From NCBI RefSeq assembly GCF_030931715.1, contig NZ_CP133261.1:2830643-2894642 (forward strand): 64,000 bases of DNA. The letters run 5' to 3'. The DNA comes from Tissierella sp. MB52-C2. Lineage in GTDB: Bacteria > Bacillota > Clostridia > Tissierellales > Tissierellaceae. The number at the start of each line of letters is the position of its first letter. Position 1 is the first letter of the stretch. Positions 16,196 through 25,965 of this stretch are shown here, piece after piece. The notes beneath the pieces are model-generated. The model searched no databases and was not told the origin of the DNA. It saw nothing but the letters and a program-made list of their open reading frames with translations. A program made the translations under genes and the position numbers.

Positions 16196-18349
16196 GTGGA
16201 TATTTATGAATCTCTTAAAACCTATTTTGGATATACAGAGTTTAGAGATGGCCAAGAAAAATTAATAAATGGAATATTAAATGGAAAAGATGTCTTAGGT
16301 ATAATGCCTACTGGTGGTGGAAAATCCCTTTGTTATCAATTACCTGCAGTTTTATTAGATGGTATTACTATAGTTGTTTCACCTTTAATATCTCTTATGA
16401 AAGACCAGGTAGATTCCTTACAAGAAGTAGGAATATCAGGTACCTTTATTAACAGTACCTTAGATGATAGAGAATTTAATTATAGAATTCAGGAAATTAA
16501 GGAAGGAAAATATAAGATAATCTATGTGGCTCCTGAAAGATTGAATGTTTATTCCTTTCTCTCCTTACTTAACGATATAAAAATATCTATGGTTGCCATT
16601 GATGAAGCCCATTGTATTAGTCAATGGGGTCACGATTTCAGACCTTCTTATAGAGAAATTCCTAAATTTATTAGAAATCTTTCCCATAGACCTGTAGTAT
16701 CCTGTTATACTGCAACTGCTACTAAGGAAGTAATTGAAGAAATCAAGGAATTAATAAATCTTAGAAACCCTATCGAATCTATCATTGGGTTTGATAGACC
16801 TAATTTATTTTATGAAGTAATTAAAATAAGTGATAAATATACTTATTTGAAAAATTACATAAAAAATAATCACTCTGATGAATCAGGAATCATCTATTGT
16901 GCAACAAGAAAAACTGTAGAAACCTTGACTCAAAAATTAGCCAATGATGGATTTTCAGTAGTAGCCTATCATGGGGGAATGACTGGAGATACCCGTCAAG
17001 AAAATCAAGATGATTTCATATTTAATAGAGTACAAATAATCATAGCAACTAATGCCTTTGGTATGGGAATAGATAAACCTGATGTTAGGTTTATAGTCCA
17101 TTACAATATGCCTCAAAATATGGAATCCTACTATCAGGAAGCAGGTCGTGCAGGAAGGGATGGAGAAAATAGTCGCTGCACCCTTTTATATTCTCCGCAA
17201 GATATAGTAAAGCAAAAGCTTTTAATTCAAAATAATCCTATATCTTTAGAAAGAGAAACTCTACTTTATAAAAACCTTCAATACTTGGTGGATTACTGCC
17301 ACACTAATGATTGTCTTAGAAATAATATACTGGAATATTTTGGAGAAAAAATCTCCTATGATAGCTGTGGCAATTGTGGAAACTGTTTAGATCAATCTGA
17401 AATGATGGATATTACCATAGAATCACAAAAAATATTATCTTGTATATATAGAATTCAAGAAAGATACGGCTTGACTACAGTAATTCAAGTTCTTAGGGGT
17501 TCAAAAAACAAAAGACTTCTTGAGGCAGAACTAGATAATGTATCTACCTATGGAATTATGAAAGAATATGGAGAAAATACATTAAGAGAAATAATCATGA
17601 CTTTAGTATCCATGGGGTATATCTATATAACTACAGATAAATACCCTGTTTTAAGGCTAACAGCAAATGCTGGTAAAGTATTAAAAGGTGAGGTTAAAGT
17701 CCACCATAAAAAACATCTAATAGAAGTGAAATCCTCCATTGAAAAGAAACTTCCTATAGGTGACGTATTAGAAAACTTTAATGAAGAATTATTTAAGGAA
17801 TTGAAGCTACTACGATATTCGTTATCTCAAGAAAATGGACTAGCTCCCTTTATGATATTCCATGATTCCACATTAAAGGAAATGGCTTCATTTTTTCCTC
17901 AAAATAAAGAATCTATGCTTATGATAAAAGGAGTAGGGATTAAAAAATATGAAAGCTATGGAGAAAGCTTTATAGATTTAATCAAAAATTATTGTAACAA
18001 CAATGATATAGAATCTATAGAAGCCCCAGAAAAAATAGTTAGAGAAGATTTAGTAGATAGATATGAACTGACTTATAGCTGTTATCTAGAAGGGCTCTCC
18101 CTAGAAGAAATATCTATAAAAAGAAACTTCACTAAAAACACCATAATAGAACATCTTGCGAAATCTCAAGAGCAAGGAAAGATAGTGGATTGGCTAAGAT
18201 TCATAGATGATCCCAGTAAAGAAGAAAAAATATTATCTGTAATAAACCAATTGGGATTAGAAAAATTAAAGCCTATTAAGGAAGCCTTACCTGAGGAGAT
18301 TAGTTATGAAGATATAAAGCTGATAATAGCTAAAAATGAACTTAAATAA
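16196..18349 (+). CDS. recQ: ATP-dependent DNA helicase RecQ
   Basis: A 717-aa 3'-5' helicase for recombination and repair. Helicase motifs are [30 protein letters not shown] (motif I), [16 protein letters not shown] (motif II/aromatic loop), YTATATKEV, and [10 protein letters not shown] (motif VI). The zinc cluster of the RQC region has CHTNDCLRN and SCGNCGNC. An HRDC domain (about 520-600) and a C-terminal HTH_40-type helix-turn-helix ([16 protein letters not shown]) complete it. The GTG at 16196 follows GAGGTG by 5 bases. This long architecture is usual in clostridial RecQ. Confidence 0.95.
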   Translation: MDIYESLKTYFGYTEFRDGQEKLINGILNGKDVLGIMPTGGGKSLCYQLPAVLLDGITIVVSPLISLMKDQVDSLQEVGISGTFINSTLDDREFNYRIQEIKEGKYKIIYVAPERLNVYSFLSLLNDIKISMVAIDEAHCISQWGHDFRPSYREIPKFIRNLSHRPVVSCYTATATKEVIEEIKELINLRNPIESIIGFDRPNLFYEVIKISDKYTYLKNYIKNNHSDESGIIYCATRKTVETLTQKLANDGFSVVAYHGGMTGDTRQENQDDFIFNRVQIIIATNAFGMGIDKPDVRFIVHYNMPQNMESYYQEAGRAGRDGENSRCTLLYSPQDIVKQKLLIQNNPISLERETLLYKNLQYLVDYCHTNDCLRNNILEYFGEKISYDSCGNCGNCLDQSEMMDITIESQKILSCIYRIQERYGLTTVIQVLRGSKNKRLLEAELDNVSTYGIMKEYGENTLREIIMTLVSMGYIYITTDKYPVLRLTANAGKVLKGEVKVHHKKHLIEVKSSIEKKLPIGDVLENFNEELFKELKLLRYSLSQENGLAPFMIFHDSTLKEMASFFPQNKESMLMIKGVGIKKYESYGESFIDLIKNYCNNNDIESIEAPEKIVREDLVDRYELTYSCYLEGLSLEEISIKRNFTKNTIIEHLAKSQEQGKIVDWLRFIDDPSKEEKILSVINQLGLEKLKPIKEALPEEISYEDIKLIIAKNELK

Positions 18350-18382
18350 AGAATAGGAACTGCAAATTAATCTGTTCTTTTT
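18348..18382 (+). terminator. recQ terminator
   Basis: AAAGAATAG pairs with CTGTTCTTT (one G-U) around a 14-base loop and is followed by a T run. Confidence 0.6.
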
Positions 18383-18385
18383 ATA

Positions 18386-18446
18386 AAAACAAATGCTCTT
18401 TTCTGGCAAGAGTCAAAATAAGATGAACGTCAGAAAGGAGCATCTT
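18386..18446 (-). terminator. Terminator of the antimicrobial-peptide transporter operon
   Basis: On the minus strand GATGCTCCTTTCTG pairs with CAGAAAAGAGCAT across a 25-base loop and runs into TTTGTTTTTAT, 24 bases after the kinase stop codon. Confidence 0.7.
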
Positions 18447-18469
18447 TATGTCAACATTATTAGAACTAA

Positions 18470-19828
18470 TCAAAGCGGAATCTTAATTGTAACCAATCCT
18501 CCACCATTTACATCGTTGGATAATACAATATCTCCATAGTATTTTTTAATAATGGTATTAGCTATATATAAACCTAATCCATGATGTCCATTTTTCGTTC
18601 TACTTTCATCTCCCATTATTAGTTGTTCTTTTCCATGTCTTAGCATCTTTGGAGAAAATCCCTTACCTTCGTCTATTACTTCAATAATCAGGTGATAATT
18701 ATCTATAAAACAATTAATCTTCACCGTAGAGTTATTTGGAGAAAAGTCTGCTGCATTTGCTATAATATTCATTATTCCACGCTCTAACTCATTTTTATAT
18801 CCTTTTATATATAAATCTTCTTCAATCTCTATTTTCCAAATAATTTTAATATTTTTTGTTTTACCTAGGGCATTTCCTTGATTTCTCAAATGTTTTAACA
18901 TCTTCACTACATAGATATTTTCATTTTGAGTACTATTTTCTGTCTGGTTTCTTGCAATAGCCAATAGACTTTGTATATATTCCTCCATCTGCTCACTGCT
19001 TTCTTCAATATAATTGCAATAGCTTTTCTGCTCCTCTGTTATATCGGTTTCCATGAGTAATCCCACATTACCTTTAACTATTGTAAGAGGAGTTTTTACA
19101 TCATGGGCTAATGCAGAAATTTGTGCTCGTTTTTGTTGTTCTATTGCCCATTGTTCTTCTAATGCAATCTTTAAGGAATTTTTCATCTTATCAATTCCTT
19201 GAAGAACCATATTGATTTCTCTTAAATTACTATTTTCTATAGGGAAATCTAAATCTTGTTCTTCTATTTTTTTAGTTGCAGATAAAAGTAATTTTAATTC
19301 TTTATTAATCTTTTTAGCAAATCTATTTGATAACAAAAGTAGTACTATAATAAATTCTATAATAAATAATATAATTATTGTAATTTCTCCATTAGGTAAA
19401 ATTGACCTTAGTTTTTCATTTTTATATTGTAAAGTAAGAGGATATTTTATTAGTAATATACCGTCTTCTCGTTTAATGCTAACTATATAATTCTTTCCCC
19501 CAGAAGACATCTTACTATTATTATAATTATCCCAAATTAGTTCTTGATCCACCTTAGAAAAATTTCCATACAAATAATCTCCATTATTTGAATAAACTCC
19601 AAAACTACACATAGGTGTAAGTAAATCTATTGTTACCTTAGGAGATTCTCTTAATTTCTCAAGATTATTTTGAATGATCTTCTCTGAATAATTAGCTGGA
19701 TATACTCCAAAGGAAACTATAAAAATTAGATAATAATTAATTATTAGTAAAATTATAATAAAAATTCCAAGAGAGAATACATATTTTATAAAAGTTGACC
19801 TAAGTTCTTTTCCTTTTTTTAATCCCAT
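18470..19828 (-). CDS. Sensor histidine kinase (CprK-like)
   Basis: A 452-aa membrane kinase. Two membrane helices (about 14-38 and 146-168) flank an extracellular domain of about 105 residues; then a HAMP-like linker, the phosphoacceptor in SALAHDVKTPLTIVKGN near residue 243, and the ATP-binding domain (IANAADFSPN, DEGKGFS, GLGLYIANTI). Its ATG at 19828 overlaps the regulator's stop by 10 bases. Last gene of ATPase-permease-permease-regulator-kinase, so it probably senses cationic antimicrobial peptides or lantibiotics. Confidence 0.88.
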   Translation of the reverse strand: MGLKKGKELRSTFIKYVFSLGIFIIILLIINYYLIFIVSFGVYPANYSEKIIQNNLEKLRESPKVTIDLLTPMCSFGVYSNNGDYLYGNFSKVDQELIWDNYNNSKMSSGGKNYIVSIKREDGILLIKYPLTLQYKNEKLRSILPNGEITIIILFIIEFIIVLLLLSNRFAKKINKELKLLLSATKKIEEQDLDFPIENSNLREINMVLQGIDKMKNSLKIALEEQWAIEQQKRAQISALAHDVKTPLTIVKGNVGLLMETDITEEQKSYCNYIEESSEQMEEYIQSLLAIARNQTENSTQNENIYVVKMLKHLRNQGNALGKTKNIKIIWKIEIEEDLYIKGYKNELERGIMNIIANAADFSPNNSTVKINCFIDNYHLIIEVIDEGKGFSPKMLRHGKEQLIMGDESRTKNGHHGLGLYIANTIIKKYYGDIVLSNDVNGGGLVTIKIPL

Positions 19829-20478
19829 TTGTACCCTACTCCCCAAACTGTCTTAATTGGCTCTTCATTAAATTTAAGGAATTTAGCCCGAATATTTTTT
19901 ATATGTTCCACAATTGCACTTAAATTACTTTCCTTTTCAAATCCAAAAACTCTTTCAAATATTTGTTCCTTTGAAAATATCTGACCATGATTAAGAGCTA
20001 AGTATTCACTGATTTCATATTCACTTTTGGTAAGCTCTACTTTATCTTTCAATACGAAACATTCTTTACTAGTAATTAAAAATCTAATATTTCCTATACT
20101 CATAGAATTTATTTTTTCTCTTTGCTCTCTCCTAAGATGAGCATCTACCCTTGCACGTAATTCCTGAACTCCAAAGGGTTTAGTCAAATAATCATCAGCC
20201 CCTAAGCCTAAGCCTTTAATTATATCTGATTCTTCTACTTTTGCTGTAAGAAATAGAATTGGATAATCAACTTGCTCTCTTATTCTAGAACACAATTCAA
20301 ATCCATCAATATTAGGCATCATAATATCTAGTATTATCAGATCATAGTAGTTTAAATTTTCATATAAAGCTTTTTCTGGTTGGTTTATTTTTTTAATACA
20401 ATGACCACTTTTACTTAATATATTATCTACTAGATCTAGTATCCCTTTGTCATCATCTATTACCAAGATTTTCGCCAT
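19819..20478 (-). CDS. OmpR-family response regulator (CprR-like)
   Basis: A 219-aa regulator. Receiver domain: acidic DDD at 8-10, phosphoacceptor Asp51 in LIILDIMMPN, and Lys in FLTAKVEESD. The C-terminal winged helix reads FVLKDKVELTKSEYEISEYL..HGQIFSKEQI and ends VKTVWGVGYKWD-like. It is 9 bases after permease 2 and overlaps the kinase gene. The paired 11-bp repeats at 22719-22740 before the transporter genes are its likely binding site (inference). Confidence 0.92.
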   Translation of the reverse strand: MAKILVIDDDKGILDLVDNILSKSGHCIKKINQPEKALYENLNYYDLIILDIMMPNIDGFELCSRIREQVDYPILFLTAKVEESDIIKGLGLGADDYLTKPFGVQELRARVDAHLRREQREKINSMSIGNIRFLITSKECFVLKDKVELTKSEYEISEYLALNHGQIFSKEQIFERVFGFEKESNLSAIVEHIKNIRAKFLKFNEEPIKTVWGVGYKWD

Positions 20479-20487
20479 AAAATCCTC

Positions 20488-21240
20488 CTATTCTTCAGCT
20501 TTATTCCCTTCCCACTTTGTAAACCACATTAATACCATTATAAAAGCCATAATTGTTCCAACAAAAGCAATCTTAATACCTAAATTCAAAGATGGATCTA
20601 CATAATTATTAAAGTTTTCATATTTTATCAGCAAAGAGTTAATAAATCTGATACTCCAAGCACATGGAAAAAATGGCCATCTTCCATCCCCCATCCCAGT
20701 TAGAAACAAAGCTGATATAAGTGATTCTACAATTCCAACTCCAATGGAAACTCCTTTTGAAAACCTGAAGCTTAGAAAAAAATGAAAAATATATTCAAAT
20801 AGATTACTCCCAATCAATATACAAATAATAAATAAATACATATTAAAGGAAAAAATATTATTTCCTATATATGAAAAACCTATATAAAATCCAATGACAG
20901 ATAGTATAGTACTTAGAAGCCCTAATCCTAAAGCCAATATATATTTACTTGCAAAGGATAAATTTTTAATCTCCGAACTAACTAATATATTTTGGAATCC
21001 TCCTGCCATATGTTCCTGTTCTGCTATTATTGAGGTAATTATTCCAATTAATATTGGAAATATCATACATAATACCTGTAAATATGCAGATATTTTACTA
21101 AAATCTGTCCATGAAGTATAAGAGTAATATCCTAAAAAAACAATCAAACCTAATAGGGGAACACAAAGATGAATCCATAATAATCCAGTGGATTTTAATT
21201 TTATTATATCAGTTTTTAATAGTCTTTTTAAATCATTCAT
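20488..21240 (-). CDS. ABC transporter permease, lantibiotic-immunity type (CprC/LanG-like)
   Basis: A 250-aa membrane protein with six hydrophobic segments and no signal peptide, of the ABC-2 superfamily. It begins MNDLKRLLKTDIIKLKSTGL, the short amphipathic lead-in typical of LanE/LanG subunits, and contains EQEHMAGGFQNILVSSEIKN, the cytoplasmic loop of the group. Its ATG is directly beside the stop of the other permease. With that protein and the ATPase it should export or expel antimicrobial peptides from the membrane. Confidence 0.82.
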   Translation of the reverse strand: MNDLKRLLKTDIIKLKSTGLLWIHLCVPLLGLIVFLGYYSYTSWTDFSKISAYLQVLCMIFPILIGIITSIIAEQEHMAGGFQNILVSSEIKNLSFASKYILALGLGLLSTILSVIGFYIGFSYIGNNIFSFNMYLFIICILIGSNLFEYIFHFFLSFRFSKGVSIGVGIVESLISALFLTGMGDGRWPFFPCAWSIRFINSLLIKYENFNNYVDPSLNLGIKIAFVGTIMAFIMVLMWFTKWEGNKAEE

Positions 21241-21960
21241 TTAATTTACCTCCTTTTTCTTAAACCATATAGTGGTTAATATAGTTAATATAAGGAAAGC
21301 AACAATATTAATAAATATATCTCTTAATATAGTATTTCCATTTAATAGAGGACTATTTTCTGGAACTGGAAGTCCATTTGGTAAAATTTTAAGTATGGGA
21401 CACATTAACGAAGATATTATTCCATAGGGAGAAAACTTCAAAAATGAATTAGTTCCAAAGTTTACTACTCCAAATATAGTCATTCCTATATTAAAAAGAA
21501 CAGTAACAAACATATTAAACCTTGCAGTCAAGAATAAACTCATTGGAATCTGAAATAAAAATGTAATTATCAATATAATTGTAGCCAATATATTAGCCTT
21601 TAATGGTATTACAGGTTCATCTACAAATCCTATTATTATAATTCCCATCATAAATATTAAGCTAGTAATTATAGTTAGTATACTTATATATATTATTTTT
21701 CCTAACCATATATCTTTTTTGTCTGTAGGATATAATAAAATCCCTTTATATCCAACTTTTTTCTCCATTATAATTACTTGAGATGAAATAATAGCTAACA
21801 TACCCGGAAGAAACATAGTATACCACCAATTATATGCTCCATTTTGACCTCCACCCCATGAAAATGAAAATAGAAGTGCAAGTAATGGTGTTATTATAAT
21901 AAACTTATTTATTGATGTTCTTTTACTCTTTTGAAATTCTGATTTAATTATATCTATCAT
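21241..21960 (-). CDS. ABC transporter permease, lantibiotic-immunity type (CprB/LanE-like)
   Basis: A 239-aa membrane protein with six hydrophobic segments. It begins MIDIIKSEFQKSKRTSINKF, similar in layout to the next permease (short basic helix, then a membrane segment). The loop IIMEKKVGYKGILLYPTDKK matches the place of the EQEHMAGGF loop in its partner. ATGA overlap of 4 bases with the ATPase gene shows tight coupling. Assigned by architecture and operon; substrate is inferred. Confidence 0.8.
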   Translation of the reverse strand: MIDIIKSEFQKSKRTSINKFIIITPLLALLFSFSWGGGQNGAYNWWYTMFLPGMLAIISSQVIIMEKKVGYKGILLYPTDKKDIWLGKIIYISILTIITSLIFMMGIIIIGFVDEPVIPLKANILATIILIITFLFQIPMSLFLTARFNMFVTVLFNIGMTIFGVVNFGTNSFLKFSPYGIISSLMCPILKILPNGLPVPENSPLLNGNTILRDIFINIVAFLILTILTTIWFKKKEVN

Positions 21961-22664
21961 ATATTTTCACCTCTATTTCTCTCTACAACATCTAAAAACA
22001 ACTTCTCAAGATTATCTTCCTTATTGACCTTTCCATTGTATCCAAGGATTCCATTGGATATAATTCCTATTTCATCAGCTACTTGCACTACCTCTGATAA
22101 AATATGGCTAGATAAAATTACTGTAATACCTTTAGAAGGAAAGGATTTAATTAAATTTCTTAATTCTTCTATTCCAATTGGATCTAACCCATTAGTCGGT
22201 TCATCTAGTATAAGTAACTTAGGATTATTGACTATAGCCATTCCAAGACCTAATCTTTGCTTCATTCCCATGGAGAAATTCTTTACTTTCTTTTTACCCG
22301 ATTCTTTAAGACCAATAATTTCTAATACTTCATCTGCCCTTATATAAGGAAGTCCATAAAGGGTGCAAGCTATTTTCAAATTTTCCATTGCAGTTAAATT
22401 AGGATAGATTGCAGGACTTTCTATTAATGCACCTATATCCTTTAAATTCTTTCTAGACCATAGATTATTTTCAAATAATATTTCTCCAGAAGAAGGTTTC
22501 ATAATTCCTGTAATCATTTTCAAAGTAGTAGATTTTCCTGCTCCATTAGGTCCAAGTAGACCAAATATAGAGTTTTTTCTTATGGACAAGGAAACGTTCT
22601 TTACAGCTATTTGAGTTTTGAATTTTTTAGTTAAGCCTTTTATTTCTAAAATATAATTTGACAT
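21957..22664 (-). CDS. ABC transporter ATPase, CprA/BcrA/LanF type
   Basis: A 235-aa ATPase of the drug/lantibiotic export group. Walker A GLLGPNGAGKSTTLKMI, Q-loop region GALIESPAIYPNLTAMENL (a group hallmark), signature FSMGMKQRLGLGMAI, Walker B LLILDEPTNGLDPIGIEE, and the H-loop in ILSSHILSEV. ATG 22664 follows GGGAGGT; the ATG at 22682 overlaps that site and is rejected. First gene of a five-gene operon with both permeases, regulator and kinase. Confidence 0.92.
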   Translation of the reverse strand: MSNYILEIKGLTKKFKTQIAVKNVSLSIRKNSIFGLLGPNGAGKSTTLKMITGIMKPSSGEILFENNLWSRKNLKDIGALIESPAIYPNLTAMENLKIACTLYGLPYIRADEVLEIIGLKESGKKKVKNFSMGMKQRLGLGMAIVNNPKLLILDEPTNGLDPIGIEELRNLIKSFPSKGITVILSSHILSEVVQVADEIGIISNGILGYNGKVNKEDNLEKLFLDVVERNRGENI

Positions 22665-22705
22665 ACTCAACTTACCTCCCATATTTTAATTTAATCAACA
22701 ATTAA

Positions 22706-22740
22706 AGTATAGGAGGTAATTATAAGGAATTTATAAGGAG
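22706..22740 (-). promoter_or_regulatory. Transporter promoter with tandem 11-bp repeats at the -35 region
   Basis: On the minus strand CTCCTTATAAA and TTCCTTATAAT stand head to tail (22730-22740, 22719-22729), followed seven bases later by TATACT (22706-22711). No -35 hexamer is present. Tandem repeats one helical turn apart in place of a -35 box are typical of OmpR-type activator sites. Confidence 0.6.
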
Positions 22741-22746
22741 ATATAA

Positions 22747-22783
22747 AAATAATCACCTTGGATTAATCCAAGGTGATTATTTG
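22747..22783 (-). terminator. Terminator of the blaI-blaR-like operon
   Basis: A 16-bp perfect stem (AAATAATCACCTTGGA with its complement, loop TTAA) followed by ATTTTTAT on the minus strand. Confidence 0.92.
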
Positions 22784-22799
22784 TCTCATAACTTATTAA

Positions 22800-25517
22800 T
22801 TAATTACCAAAAATATCATAAAAATCCTTAAACGCTTTCTTGCTCTTAGCTATTTCTGAGGCTTTCACTCCTAATACCGATATTGTTATACTATCCGCAG
22901 ATTTTCTATCTATATTAGATACGGCTGTATTTCCTTTTCCATCATCTATAAAATATTTAATATAGTCTAAGTTATCAATAAGCGAAAATAATATTAATGA
23001 TTGAGATTTCCATTCCTCATCTAAACTTACTATATTTCCTTTAAAATTCACTTGTAATCCGTAGGGTTCTTCCTTTGTGAATAATTCAATTCCATTTCTA
23101 GTTAAGCTCTCTGGAAATTCTATTAGACTTAATATTTTAGAAACCTTTGAATTATCTCCTATTTTAGTTCCTTTCATCTCATATAATCTGCTCATATTAT
23201 CCGCATCTTTATTTTCTATTAATTTAAATTCCTTTCCATTATATAATATATCCATTGATGTTGCTGTATCTATATAACCATAGAATTGATTCTCAAATAT
23301 AATATTATCTGCTACTAATTCTTCTTTGCCTTTATTTGATTTAATTAAACTATATTGTTCATCTTTATATCTAATAAATAATATAGTGTTTTTAGATATA
23401 CTTGTAGGCATGAAATCAAAGCTATCACCATCAGTAACCTTCTTCACTTCAGCTGTATTTAAATCATATTCATAAATATTGTGAGGCTGATTATACCAAT
23501 CTTCAAAGGCTTTGTTATAGTCTTCTATATTAGAAGGATCTATGCTGGAAGTTGCAGAATATAACAGTTTCTTTCCATCTTTTGTAAAGCTTGGAGTCAT
23601 GGCTACTAGATTTTTATCCATAAAATTAATAGTTTTATATGTTTTATCCTTATTTATATCAAGTAAAATTACTTCCTTATCTAAGACCATTTCCCTGCCG
23701 CTGCCCTTAATTACACTAACCAAATTATTATTCGTCGGATTTATAGCTATATTGTTTTTTCTAGGAAGTACTATTAAATCCTCTTCCTTGCCACTTCCGT
23801 ATATATCACTAAAATCTGTATGGTTCTTCTCTTTTACATCGTATACTCCTATACCACCTATATCTGCACTTAAGGAACCTGATGCAAACCTCTCCATAAT
23901 ATAGATGTCCCTTCCATCATTACTTATATCCCATATAGTAGGGTCATATCCAATCATTTCATCAGTAGACTTTTTTCCTTCTATTATAATATTAGTTGCG
24001 CCAGTTTTAAGGTCTATTTCTACAATACCTTCAGTATATTGAAAATCTCCTTCACTTGTAGACCATTTACTTATTCTTTTACCATATAATTTATCCTTTG
24101 AGGATTTAAAATTATAATAATAGTAATCATCTTTGAGGGCTACCCCTTCCTTATTTTTATAATTGAATTTGGTAAACCCACTCTTATTTGTAGAATATAC
24201 TAAGGACTCATTATCAATCCAATCATAGGATGCTATTTCTTTATCTATTTCTTCAAATTTATCATTTTCTATATCGTATATATAAAGATTATTATCTTTC
24301 GTATAAGCTATATAGTCACCAGTTTTTGAAATAATTGGATTACTAAATCCACTTCCTTCATGTATCTTAATCTCTTCATCATCTAAATAAGTAAAATACA
24401 AGCCATCAGTTTTAATATACGATATAATAGGACTATATTTAGTTGCTATACTTTTTGGTATTATACTACAGCTAATAATAAAACCCGACATTAATATAAT
24501 TGCTAATACAAATATAGATTTTATATATCTCTTTTTTGAGTCTTTTCTAAAAAATATTATATTTTCAAGTCTAGATTTTAATCGTTTTCCATCTGTACCC
24601 ATGGAAGTAGTCAAAGTTCTACCTATAATAGAATTATCCATCAGCTTTAGAATAGCTTCACAGTAATATTTTCTTTCTTCTTTTCCCATTTGACCTACTA
24701 CTTTTTCATCTATGGAATATTCACAGTACATATCCATTTTCTTTAATGCAATATAACTAATTGGATTAAACCAATGAATTATATTTATAAGAAATCCAAA
24801 ATGTTTTATTAAAATATCCTTTCTTCTATAATGATTTAATTCATGTAAGAATATCATTCTAAGAGTTTCCCCATCTTTATCTATATTTGGAATTAATATA
24901 ATAGGATTAAGTATTCCCATTAACATAGGTGAACTTATATTAGCACAATATCTTAGTGGTATCTTCCTTTTAATTTTTAAATTAGACCTACATATATTAA
25001 ATATTTCCAGTATATAAGCATCCTTTATTTCTATACTATCTCTTAAAACATTAGTTTTAAATTTGATATAAGAATTCATTTTCAATAAAAACAAAGTAAT
25101 CATTCCAACTATCCAAGCATAAAAAATTATATTTTTATTAAAATTAAAACTAAATTTATTTTTATTACTATCTAACTTATTGTAAACTTCATTTCCTATT
25201 TTAGTAGAATCTTCATATTTTTGATCTTTAGGTTGTTGTACCTTTATATTTTCGATTTCTTGTGTCTTTTTTATATCTTCACTTTGAGTTATATTTGTTT
25301 TAATCGTTTCTACTGGAATCAAAGATTTCCTTAAAGTAGGAGGAATTTCTATAAAACTTCCTATTGGTAAAATAAAAAATACTAAAATAATAATAGATAT
25401 TTTATAATGCCAAGATGAGTTGAAATTCTTCTTAGTAAATGGATTTATAGATAAAAATATAAAAAATATAATACTTCCCGTAATAGACATTCCAGTTATA
25501 TATTTTAAAAATTCCAT
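22800..25517 (-). CDS. BlaR1/MecR1-like M56 membrane peptidase fused to a beta-propeller-like sensor domain
   Basis: A 905-aa protein. Residues 1-340 form the M56 metalloprotease module: membrane helices, the zinc motif LHELNHYRRKDI near 226, SPMLMGILNPIILIP before it, and YCEYSIDEKVV after it. A last helix at about 338-356 leads out of the membrane. The outer part is not a penicillin-binding domain as in BlaR1; it carries TolB/WD40-like strands (GDYIAYTKDNNLYIYDIEND, SNDGRDIYIMERF, KDGKKLLYSATS). The last 100 residues look separate. It is one base from a BlaI-type repressor, so it should relay an external signal by cleaving that repressor. Ligand unknown. Confidence 0.82.
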   Translation of the reverse strand: MEFLKYITGMSITGSIIFFIFLSINPFTKKNFNSSWHYKISIIILVFFILPIGSFIEIPPTLRKSLIPVETIKTNITQSEDIKKTQEIENIKVQQPKDQKYEDSTKIGNEVYNKLDSNKNKFSFNFNKNIIFYAWIVGMITLFLLKMNSYIKFKTNVLRDSIEIKDAYILEIFNICRSNLKIKRKIPLRYCANISSPMLMGILNPIILIPNIDKDGETLRMIFLHELNHYRRKDILIKHFGFLINIIHWFNPISYIALKKMDMYCEYSIDEKVVGQMGKEERKYYCEAILKLMDNSIIGRTLTTSMGTDGKRLKSRLENIIFFRKDSKKRYIKSIFVLAIILMSGFIISCSIIPKSIATKYSPIISYIKTDGLYFTYLDDEEIKIHEGSGFSNPIISKTGDYIAYTKDNNLYIYDIENDKFEEIDKEIASYDWIDNESLVYSTNKSGFTKFNYKNKEGVALKDDYYYYNFKSSKDKLYGKRISKWSTSEGDFQYTEGIVEIDLKTGATNIIIEGKKSTDEMIGYDPTIWDISNDGRDIYIMERFASGSLSADIGGIGVYDVKEKNHTDFSDIYGSGKEEDLIVLPRKNNIAINPTNNNLVSVIKGSGREMVLDKEVILLDINKDKTYKTINFMDKNLVAMTPSFTKDGKKLLYSATSSIDPSNIEDYNKAFEDWYNQPHNIYEYDLNTAEVKKVTDGDSFDFMPTSISKNTILFIRYKDEQYSLIKSNKGKEELVADNIIFENQFYGYIDTATSMDILYNGKEFKLIENKDADNMSRLYEMKGTKIGDNSKVSKILSLIEFPESLTRNGIELFTKEEPYGLQVNFKGNIVSLDEEWKSQSLILFSLIDNLDYIKYFIDDGKGNTAVSNIDRKSADSITISVLGVKASEIAKSKKAFKDFYDIFGN

Positions 25518-25518
25518 T

Positions 25519-25887
25519 TTATATCCTCCTTATCCAATCCTTCAATTCATCTATATCTTCTTTTTTAATCTTTTTAGTATTATATAATGAAGCTATTAAA
25601 GATTTTACACTTCCGTCATACATATCCTCAATAAAGTCATTAGCTTGATATGATTTATATTCTTCTTTACTAATATTAGGAGAATAGTAGTTAATTCTAC
25701 CTTCTTTTCTCAGACTCAAAACATTTTTATCTACTAATCTATTTGCTAGAGTAAGTATAGTTGTCAATTTCCAAGAATTATCTTCCCCTAATTTTTCAAC
25801 AATATCTGCTGTTGTAACTTCTCCTTCTTCATTCCAAATGATTTTCATAATTTCATATTCTGCATCTGAAATTTTAGCTATTTTCAA
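25519..25887 (-). CDS. BlaI/MecI/CopY-family repressor
   Basis: A 122-aa winged-helix repressor: KIAKISDAEYEIMKIIWNEE, then TTADIVEKLGED..WKLTTILTLANRLVDKNVL and RINYYSPNISKEEY, all BlaI-family features. The C-terminal third should dimerise and hold the cleavage site used by the partner peptidase. The start is TTG at 25887, 7 bases after AAAGGAG; the longer frame upstream runs through the operators and promoter and is rejected. Target genes include its own operon. Confidence 0.9.
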   Translation of the reverse strand: MKIAKISDAEYEIMKIIWNEEGEVTTADIVEKLGEDNSWKLTTILTLANRLVDKNVLSLRKEGRINYYSPNISKEEYKSYQANDFIEDMYDGSVKSLIASLYNTKKIKKEDIDELKDWIRRI

Positions 25888-25906
25888 ATTAAACACTCCT
25901 TTATAT

Positions 25907-25965
25907 TCTACATGGTGTAGAGTCGACGTTGTTTTTATTTTACATCTTGTAGAATATAAAGTCAA
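25907..25965 (-). promoter_or_regulatory. blaI-like promoter with two TACA-N3-TGTA operators
   Basis: Minus strand: TTGACT (25960-25965), 17 bases, TAAAAT (25937-25942). One dyad, TACA-TCT-TGTA on the plus strand (25941-25951), fills the spacer; the second, TCTACA-TGG-TGTAGA (25907-25921), lies just after the predicted start site. Their centres are 32 bases apart, about three helical turns. TACA/TGTA dyads are the known BlaI/MecI operator type. Confidence 0.75.

Noticed and set aside
16046-16255. 69-codon minus-strand frame across the start of recQ
   Set aside because: It has no ribosome site, overlaps the recQ promoter and first 60 bases, and only its last half looks protein-like. Possibly a worn gene end, but not supportable as a gene.
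18448-18486. 13-codon ORF MSTLLELIKAES with good AAAGGAG site
   Set aside because: The ribosome site lies in the stem of the minus-strand terminator of the kinase operon and the ORF overlaps the kinase end. Likely chance.
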